Shown here piece by piece: positions 16,901-23,647 of a DNA stretch of 26,093 nt (the stretch's first letter is position 1; every line of letters begins with the position of its first letter). The position numbers were made by a program, and so were the translations under genes. The stretch spans positions 1 to 26,093 of IMG/VR virus record IMGVR_UViG_3300042566_000144; one strand, given 5' to 3'. The notes beneath the pieces were generated by a model. That model had not been told where the DNA came from. It saw only the letters and a list, made by a program, of their open reading frames with translations, and did no database searches. Source of the DNA: a virus.

Positions 16901-16975
16901 AAGGTGAAGAAAACATCCAAGGAAGTGGGCCGGTCCGTAGGAGCCGGCGCAATGACAGGGATTTTAGCCCAGTAA
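13949..16975 (+). CDS. Large ejection (internal virion) protein
   Basis: A 1008-residue protein directly after the peptidase stop, with GGAAGG upstream. Residues 1-280 form a mixed domain (EVRNQLLAVRNARQYNNAYS). A glycine linker (TDQGGGGQGGGGVPS) lies near residue 285-300. A Gly/Ala-rich, weakly hydrophobic region (about 405-550) includes GAFAVGTANGMLLGGLDEVA and GALIGGGAALGGDLAGNYIG. The rest is long and helical, with the C-terminus VGAGAMTGILAQ. Length, plan and position fit the largest ejection protein of short-tailed phages (analogous to T7 gp16 or P22 gp16), which crosses the envelope during infection. The Gly/Ala-rich region could insert in a membrane. No transglycosylase motif is obvious. 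Confidence 0.55.
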   Translation: MAERKVINGFIVERQPNGSIVTIGPAAPTQNGPAVTRVPLPPATAAKNQADLSNTGSQITSRAVGDVNTNANTDKTVLDTKMTGLEYDDALKNRARGVVVEDAATQEVRNQLLAVRNARQYNNAYSTGTIGGLIGRPDRPGAEGSGISGLPVIGGALYAGTDRAGLEAALGTIRSGAKFNMIQTLKERGAAQGAQGTGLGSTAIPEFEALGRVNFNVEPDALDTNPQFLSGELDKAEETLLRRYAAVTLPSDVLVGATREQRKALLDASYEQAKREYLGGFAPGGTDQGGGGQGGGGVPSLTPENMSRGPQTISKTEFKLLPDPAKKGLNTTVQGMIRNGSSASEIISLLETRGVPMSDVLVSTVQRNVEAYRPYAGKPLPSNLPDPRVNVEVQLDENSLLERVAGNMADTGYGAFAVGTANGMLLGGLDEVASGGDPERMAQIDAYKRYTSDNSPFLSTLGNITGGIASFLPVGRGINAAAKATQLSPTVARLVQGGANVALGATAGALENNEDRKTGALIGGGAALGGDLAGNYIGGKLAGRLAETPSGAESLIAENVVNPVLARETLDQADNLGLPATLADADPGARSLAYNAITNSAEAGQQGRQTLLGRDRASGSRAVLAVDSNLAAETNVVKLGKDITGKAVLDAAPIKQAAFSKMSPVADPELNSLLQRPSAKAGLANAQKIAKEEGRDWKALGVDLDGEGNVVLKEGASWESLDYMRRGIDSYIDTFRNDAGKLVYDRGGNLRAVLKTRGEMVDRMRGLNEDYGGYLDTLSPAMSQAEQLTLGGKAIMSPKTNAKEIAEHIKDLSPEDLDSYRIGVANKIIDQMKRKGRNQDPWEMLRGDDMQERLKVVFPEADVSNINTRADFEDLMRETKRNLIDGSQTDPRRLVSDSFASQAGQPGILARVTEGGAAMYTGGVSLLPALVRQGALSFKNAGKLEAVRNQEALAKELQPILLETDPKKAKQALDKILAKVDTFDKVKKTSKEVGRSVGAGAMTGILAQ

Positions 16976-16993
16976 CAGAGAAAGCCCTTATGC

Positions 16994-17704
16994 ATGGCGC
17001 CAAAGATTCTGTTTTTGGACATCGAAACGAAGCCCGCAGTCGTGGCTTCGTTCGGTATCCGCGATCAACACATAGGCCATAAACAAATACTGAAAGACGG
17101 CGGCGTCATCTGCGTCGGAATGAAGTGGCTGGCCGACAAGAAAGCCCAGGTGTACAGCGACTGGGAGCATGGCCACAAGGAGATGCTCCAGATCGTCCAC
17201 GCGGCGCTTGAGGAGGCGGAAGCCGTGGCCACCTATAACGGCGCGTCATTCGATCTTCCGAAGTTGCAGGGCGAGTTCCTGCTGCACGGCCTTCCGCCGG
17301 CCCCGCACCTTACCCAGATCGACATTTACAGGTCGGTGCGGAAGCTGGGGTACATCTGCAACAAGCTCGACTACGTCGCCCAGATATTGGGCCTCGGCAG
17401 CAAGGTGAAGCACGAAGGCTTAGACCTGTGGCTCAAGGTGATGGACGGCGACGAAGCAGCCCAGCGCCGCATGACGAAATACTGCGCTGGCGATGTTATG
17501 CTGACCGAGAAGGTCTACAAGCACGTCAGGGCGTTCATCTCCACCCACCCGCACATGGGGGCCACCAAGCCTTTGGACTGCGGCGCCTGCGGCTCCAGCC
17601 GCACCCAGGCACGGGGCTTCCACCGGACGAAGGCCAGCATCCGCCAACGGTATCAGTGCCAAGCGTGTGGCAGTTGGAGCTTGGGGAACGCGAAGCGGGC
17701 TTGA
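16994..17704 (+). CDS. RNase H-like 3'-5' exonuclease with C-terminal zinc ribbon
   Basis: A 236-residue protein. The three exonuclease motifs of the DnaQ/YprB-like superfamily are visible: Asp9 and Glu11 in LFLDIET, Asn82 and Asp87 in TYNGASFDLPKL, and Tyr163 with Asp167 in KYCAGDVMLTEKVY. Residues 193-226 form a zinc ribbon (CGACG at 196-200 and CQACGS at 222-227, four Cys). This suggests a metal-dependent nuclease acting on DNA or RNA with an extra nucleic-acid-binding module. It follows the late genes on the same strand but sits beside the integration region, away from the replication operon. Its role could be end processing in recombination, host nucleic acid breakdown, or replication; the sequence does not decide. 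Confidence 0.75.
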   Translation: MAPKILFLDIETKPAVVASFGIRDQHIGHKQILKDGGVICVGMKWLADKKAQVYSDWEHGHKEMLQIVHAALEEAEAVATYNGASFDLPKLQGEFLLHGLPPAPHLTQIDIYRSVRKLGYICNKLDYVAQILGLGSKVKHEGLDLWLKVMDGDEAAQRRMTKYCAGDVMLTEKVYKHVRAFISTHPHMGATKPLDCGACGSSRTQARGFHRTKASIRQRYQCQACGSWSLGNAKRA

Positions 17705-17928
17705 CCACTGTACCAAATTTGTACCAACCCACTCGTAAGTCATTGAATATGAAGAATATCTCTAGCATGATGAATGTGACCGAGCGGACGTACATTTTCC
17801 CTCACGAATCATCAACTTAGGGGTTGCAACGGACACTTTATCTGGTACAGTGCCACTCATCGTAAGTCGTTGATTTGCGGTAGTGCAACACGCCAACACA
17901 CGTTGGCACTGTACCAAGGAGTGTACCG
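17705..17928. promoter_or_regulatory. Integrase control region and attP candidate
   Basis: A 224-bp gap without a convincing gene. CACTGTACCAA occurs at 17706-17716 and again at 17907-17917; TGTACCAA recurs at 17720-17727. CGTAAGTCATTGA (17734-17746) and CGTAAGTCGTTGA (17861-17873) are a direct repeat, each preceded by ACTC within a few bases. TGGTACAGTGCC (17843-17854) is the exact inverse of GGCACTGTACCA (17905-17916). GCCAAC-ACAC-GTTGGC (17892-17907) and GTTGCAAC (17823-17830) are palindromes. Repeats of this kind in front of a phage tyrosine integrase suggest arm-type integrase or excisionase sites plus an operator. No tRNA-like crossover core was seen. The ribosome site AAGGAG for the integrase is at 17916-17921. 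Confidence 0.6.
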
Positions 17929-18984
17929 ATGGCCGTTATCCAAAAGCGTGGCGACAGCTACAGAGTCCTGATCCGCAAGAAGGGCCACGCCGCAGTCTCC
18001 AAGACGTTCAAGACGAAAGCCCTGGCTGAACGCTGGGCGCGAGACACCGAATACAAGATCGACGAAGGCAAGTTCGCGGTGGACAAAGCCACCGTGGCCG
18101 ACACCGTCGAGGAATACCTCAAGCGCATGGCCCAGATCGGCAAGCCGGTGCCGTACAACAAGGCGATCATCGTCCGCCGTGCGGCCACTGACCTTGGCGA
18201 CAAGCGCCTCGACCAACTGACGACCGAAGTTCTGGTCGACTGGGTCAGCGGCAAGCGCGACATCCTGCCCAGCACCCGCCAGCAGTATGTAATTTACTTC
18301 CGCACCGTCCTGACCACCGCCGAGACGCTGTGGGAAGCACGGCCAGACATGGTGTCCTACGAACGCGCTGTGCGCTTCATGCGGACCCACGGCATCATCG
18401 CCGAGTCCAACGTGCGTGACCGGCGGGTCAGCGACGACGAGATCGATACCATCGTCGACCACTTCACCCACTCCCGCATCCCGTATGAGGACATCCTGCC
18501 GTTCCAACTGGCCAGTGCCTTCCGCATCGGCGAGACGTGCCGCCTGCGGTGGGACGACATCAACGAGGCCGACCGGACGATCCTGATCCGCCAGCGGAAA
18601 CATCCACGCAAGAAGCGTGACGAGATCGCCCCGCTGCTGGGCGCCGCGTGGGACATCGTCCAGCGCCAGCCGCGTACCAGTGAGTTCATCTTCCCGTACA
18701 AGGCAGATTCGGTCAGCACGGGCGTCACCGTTGCCGTCGCGGCAACTGGCATCGAAGACCTTCACCTTCACGACATCCGCCACGAAGCGATCAGCCGCCT
18801 GTTCGAACAGGGCTACGGCATCACTGAAGTGCAGCTTTGCTCTGGCCACAAAGACCTGAAAATGCTCCAGCGGTATCTGCATCTTCGCCCTGCGGATCTG
18901 CACAACGGCCCTGTGGCCATCCGCCGCTACCAAGAGAAGATCGAAGCGGCGGGGAACGTGATCCCTATGACGCGCGCCGCGTAA
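17929..18984 (+). CDS. int: Tyrosine-recombinase integrase
   Basis: A 351-residue site-specific recombinase that would insert the phage genome in the host chromosome. Residues 1-60 hold an arm-binding-type N-terminus (AVIQKRGDSYRVLIRKKGHA). Residues about 60-155 are the core-binding domain and 165-325 the catalytic domain. The full catalytic set is visible: Arg199 (ASAFRIGETCRLRW), Lys224 (RQRKHPRKKR), His281 and Arg284 (LHDIRHEAISRLF), His307 (CSGHKDL) and Tyr316 (LQRYLHL). AAGGAG lies seven bases before the ATG. The start is within 12 bases of an inverted-repeat arm, so autoregulation by a bound protein is plausible. The 3' end overlaps the opposing excisionase-like gene by 20 bases. Confidence 0.95.
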   Translation: MAVIQKRGDSYRVLIRKKGHAAVSKTFKTKALAERWARDTEYKIDEGKFAVDKATVADTVEEYLKRMAQIGKPVPYNKAIIVRRAATDLGDKRLDQLTTEVLVDWVSGKRDILPSTRQQYVIYFRTVLTTAETLWEARPDMVSYERAVRFMRTHGIIAESNVRDRRVSDDEIDTIVDHFTHSRIPYEDILPFQLASAFRIGETCRLRWDDINEADRTILIRQRKHPRKKRDEIAPLLGAAWDIVQRQPRTSEFIFPYKADSVSTGVTVAVAATGIEDLHLHDIRHEAISRLFEQGYGITEVQLCSGHKDLKMLQRYLHLRPADLHNGPVAIRRYQEKIEAAGNVIPMTRAA

Positions 18985-19174
18985 TCTGCTTGAGGCCGTC
19001 AGCACGTCGTGAAGCAAAGAACTGCTCCACGACGTGCTTGTCGGCCACCACACGCTTTCCTAGCTTGTAGGTAGGGACAGGGAAACGCTGCTCTGCGATG
19101 GCGTTGCGGATAGACCCCAGCGTCAGGCCGAACAGATCGGCCAGTTCCTTCAAACCAATCCAAGGGCGTTCCAT
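18965..19174 (-). CDS. Excisionase-like HTH protein (MerR/HTH_17 type)
   Basis: A 69-residue basic protein. WIGLKELADLFGLTLGSIRN (5-24) is a winged-helix/HTH of the MerR superfamily as found in phage excisionases and AlpA-like regulators. RFPVPTYKLGKRVV (30-43) is the typical wing. The tail is basic. ATG 19174 overlaps the upstream TGA by one base (TGATG), so the gene is coupled to the regulator upstream. A longer frame upstream lies wholly inside that gene and is not used. Convergent overlap with the integrase and the fold make an excisionase (directionality) role likely. A transcriptional regulator is the alternative. Confidence 0.7.
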   Translation of the reverse strand: MERPWIGLKELADLFGLTLGSIRNAIAEQRFPVPTYKLGKRVVADKHVVEQFFASRRADGLKQITRRAS

Positions 19175-19821
19175 CAGGTTTCCTCTGTCGGGTTGCGAAG
19201 CTGGCGCAGTTCGACACCGCCCAGCGTGTACCGGCCTTTCGGCGATCTCTTGATCAGCACCTCGACACCGCTGCCGGTGCGTGTGCCGTGGCGCAGCGCA
19301 AGCTCCGGCGGCACGTCCACGATCTCCAGATGCAGCGACTGGCCCTCGGTGGCAAAGACTGCCTGCCAGCGCGCCTCGACCGTTGCGGGGAAGGTGGCCG
19401 TCCACTCTCCCTTGGCCAGTGGCTGGCCCATTCGGGCCACAATAGATAGCTGGGTGCCATGCTTGATGGCGAAGACGTCGACCTTGCTCTCGCCTTGGGG
19501 GATCGCGACGTGGTAGCCGGCCAGTAGCAGATACGACATCACGCCGTAGACCGCTGCGTCCCCACGCTGTGCTGCCTGGCGCTTGTCGGCGATCTCCAGC
19601 GGGCTGGTGCCGAGTTGGAGCCACAGCGGGTCCACACCCAGCGTTTTGGCCAGTAGGGCGATCTTGTCAGGGCGGGGCAAGCTTTCGTTCTCCAGCCACT
19701 TTCTGACCGCCTCCTGTGTGACGTTCATCTTCTTGGCCAGATACACCTGACGGCCTTTGCCGTGTTCGGGGACTATCGGGCTTTCATCACACGCCTGCTT
19801 CAGACGCTTTGCGAATTCCAT
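19174..19821 (-). CDS. XRE-type regulator with a nuclease-like (PD-(D/E)XK-related?) C-terminus
   Basis: A 215-residue protein from ATG 19821; an in-frame ATG at 19875, three bases from the helicase stop, would add 18 residues. Residues 1-72 are a Cro/CI-type HTH (VYLAKKMNVTQEAVRKWLEN; LGVDPLWLQLG). The C-terminal part shows no S24 peptidase Ser/Lys sites. It instead reads AVYGVMSYLLLAGYHVAIPQ, then ESKVDVFAIKHG and QLSIVARM. This resembles the start of small PD-(D/E)XK domains (hydrophobic helix, GYxVxxPxG, D, then a strand), but the E-x-K pair is absent, so it may be inactive and used for DNA or ligand binding. It is placed at the end of the replication operon. It could be the lysogeny repressor or an early-gene regulator. 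Confidence 0.6.
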   Translation of the reverse strand: MEFAKRLKQACDESPIVPEHGKGRQVYLAKKMNVTQEAVRKWLENESLPRPDKIALLAKTLGVDPLWLQLGTSPLEIADKRQAAQRGDAAVYGVMSYLLLAGYHVAIPQGESKVDVFAIKHGTQLSIVARMGQPLAKGEWTATFPATVEARWQAVFATEGQSLHLEIVDVPPELALRHGTRTGSGVEVLIKRSPKGRYTLGGVELRQLRNPTEET

Positions 19822-19878
19822 GAGCAGCCACACTCCTACACTTCCAGCTATTGACGCAACTTGTGGTTGTATCATCTC

Positions 19879-21234
19879 TTAACTCTTCAATGTCTGCAAC
19901 TTTTTAATAGCCTCCAACAAGTCCTGCTGCGTTGCGTCTTTCTGGGTCAAAGTAGAATGGACTGCTTCATCCGCAGTACCGCTAACCAAGAGGTGGTAGA
20001 CCAGCACGGGTTTATCTTGGCCTTGCCGATGCAGACGGCCATTGAATTGTGCGTAAAGCTCAAGACTCCAAGGTAATCCGAACCAAACAATCGTGCGTCC
20101 TCCCTTCTGTAGGTTCAGCCCATGACCCGCACTCGCTGGGTGGGCCAGCAGCAGCGGGACTTTTCCTTCATTCCAACGGTCGATCACTTCGGGGTCTTTG
20201 CCCAAGAAAGTGGCTTGCGGAAACCGCTCACGCAACCTGGCGAGATCGGATTTGAACTGAAAAGCCACAAGCACTGGCTCATCAGTTTGTTCAAGTATTT
20301 CTGCCAAGGCGTCGAGCTTGTCGTTGTGTACGACCTCAAACCCGCCTTCTTCCAAATACACAGCGCCGTTGCACATCTGGAGCAACTTGCCTGTCTGCAC
20401 CGCGGCGTTGACCGCTGTGATCTCGCCCTGTTCCAGCGCGACCACGAAGTCTTTTTGGAGGTCGGCATACTGCTTACGCCATTTTTGTACAGGTAGGACT
20501 TCGATCACACTATCGACACGATCAGGCACATCTAAATAATCTTCTGCTGACATCCTGATAGTCAGGTCAGACAGAAGCGTGTACAGCGCGTCTCGCTTCT
20601 CTGGCTTGACCTCCCATTGGTTCCACTGCGGATTGCCGACCGTGCGGCAGAACTTCTCAAGGAACATCCCCTTCGTCCGACCTAACCGTTCGCCCTTGTC
20701 GAGCAAATAGATCTGCGGCCAGAGGTCGATCAAATTATTTGCGGCAGGCGTCGCAGTTAACTGCACCATCCGCTTGATTTTTGGCAGCACACTCCTAAGT
20801 GCGCGCCAGCGTTTAGCTTGCGTACTTTTAAATGCGCTAGATTCGTCGATGATGACCGTGTCGTATGGCCAGCGTTTGCCGTACACCTCGACCAGCCAAG
20901 GCACCAGTTCGCGATTGATGACGCTTACCTCGGCTGGCTGCACAAGCGCCTTCTGGCGCGCGGCTGGCGTCAGCCCAGCAAGCTGGTGGATGTACAGGTC
21001 GGAGAGAAAGTCCCACCGCTTGATTTCGTTTGGCCAAGTGGACAGCGCCACACGCAGAGGCGCGATGATCAGGACACGTTTCGCCACACCCTCGCGCAAC
21101 AAGTCTTTAACCGCCGTCAGTGTAGAGACGGTCTTGCCCAGGCCCATGTCGAGCCACAGGGCGCACGACGGCGTGTCCTTGATGAACTGCACCGCTTGGC
21201 GCTGGTAGGGGTGAAGATCATTCCGAGAGAGCAT
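19879..21234 (-). CDS. SNF2-family helicase/ATPase
   Basis: A 451-residue superfamily 2 ATPase of the SNF2 type found in phage replication modules. Visible motifs: Q-like HPYQRQAVQF (8-17); Walker A DMGLGKT (29-35); Ia APLRVALSTW; II IIDESSAFKS with Asp130-Glu131; III TATPAANN (160-167); V-like ASAGHGLNLQKG; VI QFNGRLHRQGQ with Arg400 and Arg403. There is no extra DNA-binding domain, so it is near the minimal length of the class. It probably remodels or unwinds DNA at forks together with the polymerase encoded upstream. The ATG overlaps the VRR-NUC gene by 17 bases, which suggests coupled synthesis. Confidence 0.92.
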   Translation of the reverse strand: MLSRNDLHPYQRQAVQFIKDTPSCALWLDMGLGKTVSTLTAVKDLLREGVAKRVLIIAPLRVALSTWPNEIKRWDFLSDLYIHQLAGLTPAARQKALVQPAEVSVINRELVPWLVEVYGKRWPYDTVIIDESSAFKSTQAKRWRALRSVLPKIKRMVQLTATPAANNLIDLWPQIYLLDKGERLGRTKGMFLEKFCRTVGNPQWNQWEVKPEKRDALYTLLSDLTIRMSAEDYLDVPDRVDSVIEVLPVQKWRKQYADLQKDFVVALEQGEITAVNAAVQTGKLLQMCNGAVYLEEGGFEVVHNDKLDALAEILEQTDEPVLVAFQFKSDLARLRERFPQATFLGKDPEVIDRWNEGKVPLLLAHPASAGHGLNLQKGGRTIVWFGLPWSLELYAQFNGRLHRQGQDKPVLVYHLLVSGTADEAVHSTLTQKDATQQDLLEAIKKLQTLKS

Positions 21235-21487
21235 CTATCGCACTTTCTACGCTGTCGCAGACCCAGACTTCGCAGCCAGCGTCTTTCAGTTTGCGGATCG
21301 TCTGCGCCTGAAGCGGTGTCGGCTTCTTCCCTGGCGCCTTGAATTCAATGAACACGACGTGGCCAGCCTTAATGAAGATCCGGTCAGGCACACCGCGCTG
21401 TGATGGGCTGACGAACTTGTAAGTCAGCCAGCCCTTGGCCTTGGCCCACTTCACGACCTTGGCTTCGATGTCACGTTCCAGAATCAC
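21218..21487 (-). CDS. VRR-NUC domain nuclease
   Basis: An 89-residue protein. GTG 21487 is preferred because it overlaps the polymerase stop in GTGA and lies eight bases beyond AAAGGT; a GTG at 21505 would add six residues. The single domain has the PD-(D/E)XK core of VRR-NUC proteins: VPDRIF (Asp35), VFIEFKAPG (Glu48, Lys50) and PTPLQ with Gln60, then a helix and GCEVWVCDSVESAI. Stand-alone phage VRR-NUC proteins cut branched DNA structures, and this gene sits between polymerase and helicase as in many phage replication cassettes. Confidence 0.9.
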   Translation of the reverse strand: MILERDIEAKVVKWAKAKGWLTYKFVSPSQRGVPDRIFIKAGHVVFIEFKAPGKKPTPLQAQTIRKLKDAGCEVWVCDSVESAIDALSE

Positions 21488-23397
21488 TTCCGATACCTTT
21501 CGCACTCAAAGCCCTCGACAGCCATCGGCAAGCCGGTGGCCCAGTCGGGCATTTCACACATCAGCCGTTCAAATTCTTCCAACGAGCCGAATCCAATCGG
21601 CGCTTCAGACACCACTTCGTCATGCACCGACATAACCACGGGATAGCCAGCGGCCTCGACGCGCAACATGGCGTCGGCCAACAGGTCACGGCTCACAGCC
21701 TGCGTGACGTTTTCGCACAGCTTGCCGCCGTAGGTTGTGAGCTTCGCCCAGCGTCCGCCAAGGCGGCTGTCCGTTCCCCAGAACTCCAGACCGCTGTTGC
21801 CGATGACCGGCTTGTAGTAGGCCAGCCTGCGGCCTGACGGCAGCTTGGCGAACAGGAAGTCGCCATGACATTTGAATGTGATCGGCCCAGCCTCAAACGC
21901 ATGGCCACGGTGAAGCACAGCGTTCTTCGCCGCTTCTTCCAGCGCGTACCAGAAACGCGAGATGTTCCGGTTCGCCTTGCGCCACTTCACCTTGATGTCG
22001 TCGGCCATCTCGTCGGAGATCTCGACGCGGTACGCCGCAGCCATTGTCTGGAACGCACCGACGCCGCCCTGGTAGCCCAGCGCCAGCACTGCGACCTTGC
22101 CGATCTGGCGTTCTTCCTTGTCGGCCTTGGTGATGGTGCGACCGTAGATGCTTGTTGCGGCGTGGCAGTAGATGCACTGCCCACTGGCGAATACGTCCAA
22201 GGGCGCCTGCTCGCCAGCGAGCCACGCCAAGACGCGGGCTTCAATTGCGTTGAAGTCGGCCACAAGAAGGCGGTTGCCGGCGTCAGGCACGATCATCGAC
22301 CGCAGGGTCGAGGACAGCGCCACCATCGGGTCGCCGTACAGGATCTCCAGCAGTTCAGGGTCGCGGTGTTCAAAGAGCTTCACGCAGTTGTCGGCGTCGT
22401 CGAACGCAGGGCGAGGTAGGTTCTGCGGCTGGAAGCCACGACCGGCCCAGCGGCCTGTCTGCGCGCCGTGATACGAGAAGACGCCACGGGCGCGGTCGTC
22501 GTAGCCGGCGAGGTTCTGCATGGCCAGATACTTTGACGTGGACGCCTTGCCCAGCGTCTGCCGAACCTTCAACACGTCCCGCACGTTGGCGGGTAGCGCA
22601 GGGTCGGCCAGTGCCGCAAGGATCTCGTTCTTGTCGTAGCCGCCCAGCCGGTAGCCCTGATCGCGGCACCACGCCATGACCTGTGCGCGAGAGCCGACAC
22701 CGGACAGCGCGCCGTCAGTCAAATCGACCACACTGGCGTTCAGGCGCTCTGCCGTGGCGATGATCAGGTCAAGAGCGTTCTCGACGTTCGGCACATCGAT
22801 GCCGACACCGCGCCAGTTGATCTCTTGGTCAAGCAGCCACACGGCACGTTCGTGTTCGCCCATTGGCTTATAGCGTTGGATGTAATTCTTGATGGCCCGC
22901 TCTGTGACGACGTCCTGCTTGCAATAGGCATAAAGCTCGTCGAGCAAATGCTGGTCGCTGCGGCGTTCGCCACGGTACGGCTTGCACAGCCGCTGGATCA
23001 GGAAACGACCACGGGTGTCCTTCTGGTCGGCCAGGTCCAACACCTCCGCGCACTTGCCCAGCGCGCGGGGCAGGGCGAGGGTGGCTGCAAGCGCGGCGGT
23101 GTCGTTCCACTGCTTGGGGTCGATGTCGCAGTACCAGCCATGCTTGTGCATCTGGTAGTGCCACACGGCGCGTTCGAACGCACAGTTCCACGCCCAGATG
23201 TCTGCGGCACCATCAATCGCGTCGTACAGGCGCTGCGGGATAGCCTCACCAGGCACCCACAGCTGCGGCTCTTCGTCGTCGATGGCCCACGCCATGCACA
23301 ACACCTCTGTCGAGGGGTGCGCTGCGTAGTTGTAGCCGCCGGCTGTCTTGATGTCGCATTCGCTGTAGGTTTCGAAGTCGATGGATATAGCTGTCAA
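21484..23397 (-). CDS. Family A DNA polymerase with 3'-5' exonuclease
   Basis: A 637-residue replicative polymerase. Exonuclease: Asp7/Glu9 in SIDFETYS, NCAFE (Asn71, Glu75), and YCKQD (Tyr158, Asp162). Polymerase: motif A LVADFNAIEARVLAW (Asp381, Glu386), motif B RQIGKVAVLALGYQGG (Arg430, Lys434, Tyr442), motif C SVHDEVVSE (His592-Asp593-Glu594). All catalytic residues are present, so proofreading should be active. No 5'-nuclease domain is present, typical for phages. The best start is TTG 23397, four bases after the upstream stop and behind AGAGAAAG; no ATG or GTG lies closer. The 3' end overlaps the VRR-NUC start by four bases. Confidence 0.95.
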   Translation of the reverse strand: MTAISIDFETYSECDIKTAGGYNYAAHPSTEVLCMAWAIDDEEPQLWVPGEAIPQRLYDAIDGAADIWAWNCAFERAVWHYQMHKHGWYCDIDPKQWNDTAALAATLALPRALGKCAEVLDLADQKDTRGRFLIQRLCKPYRGERRSDQHLLDELYAYCKQDVVTERAIKNYIQRYKPMGEHERAVWLLDQEINWRGVGIDVPNVENALDLIIATAERLNASVVDLTDGALSGVGSRAQVMAWCRDQGYRLGGYDKNEILAALADPALPANVRDVLKVRQTLGKASTSKYLAMQNLAGYDDRARGVFSYHGAQTGRWAGRGFQPQNLPRPAFDDADNCVKLFEHRDPELLEILYGDPMVALSSTLRSMIVPDAGNRLLVADFNAIEARVLAWLAGEQAPLDVFASGQCIYCHAATSIYGRTITKADKEERQIGKVAVLALGYQGGVGAFQTMAAAYRVEISDEMADDIKVKWRKANRNISRFWYALEEAAKNAVLHRGHAFEAGPITFKCHGDFLFAKLPSGRRLAYYKPVIGNSGLEFWGTDSRLGGRWAKLTTYGGKLCENVTQAVSRDLLADAMLRVEAAGYPVVMSVHDEVVSEAPIGFGSLEEFERLMCEMPDWATGLPMAVEGFECERYRK

Positions 23398-23400
23398 TTT

Positions 23401-23628
23401 TCAATCTTTCTCTGCGCCAAGTTCGCGAAGCACCTTGCGGAGATCGCCGATCTTGTTTTGGGTAGCTCTGTGGTCGGATGCCGTCAAGGACATGGCCACG
23501 AACCGGCTTCCCCGTTTGGTTTCGACGACCAGGCGTTCATGCTTGCCGCCTCTTTCGAAGCTGTGGCTAATGACGCCAGACCATTTGCCTAGCTCCTTGA
23601 TCAATTCCTTTTTCGCGTGACGGTCCAT
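23401..23628 (-). CDS. HicA-like small protein without a HicB partner
   Basis: A 75-residue protein starting MDRHAKKELIKELGKWSGVI. The central phrase GGKHERLVVETKRGSRFVAM then SDHRATQNKIGDLRKVLREL resembles the HicA/YcfA double-stranded-RNA-binding fold, with His30 at the place of the HicA active His. ATG 23628 has a strong CAGGAGAAAG ribosome site. A longer in-frame ATG at 23685 lies in a strong hairpin. The neighbours are the ssDNA-binding protein and the polymerase, and no HicB-like antitoxin is nearby. It may bind RNA or DNA in replication rather than act as a toxin. The fold assignment is from the pattern only. Confidence 0.6.
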   Translation of the reverse strand: MDRHAKKELIKELGKWSGVISHSFERGGKHERLVVETKRGSRFVAMSLTASDHRATQNKIGDLRKVLRELGAEKD

Positions 23629-23647
23629 GTCTTTCTCCTGAAGGTCA

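Noticed and set aside
17747-17820. Short plus-strand frame running through the gap before the integrase (MKNISSMMNVTERTYIF...)
   Set aside because: Low complexity, no ribosome site, and located in the repeat-rich control region; a protein here is not supported.
17705-17928. tRNA or tRNA-fragment as attachment site
   Set aside because: I searched by eye for a T-loop phrase (GGTTCGAATCC-like) and cloverleaf arms and saw none.
19175-19624. Long N-terminal extension of the excisionase-like protein
   Set aside because: It would lie fully inside the regulator gene in another frame and is Arg/Pro/Gly-rich; the TGATG-coupled ATG at 19174 is the natural start.
22825-23592. Plus-strand 255-residue open frame opposite the polymerase
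   Set aside because: It is antisense to a complete family A polymerase with all motifs, has no domain of its own and crosses the polymerase/HicA-like gene boundary.
23401-23628. Complete HicAB toxin-antitoxin pair
   Set aside because: Neighbouring genes are the polymerase and the ssDNA-binding protein; no HicB-like frame is present.
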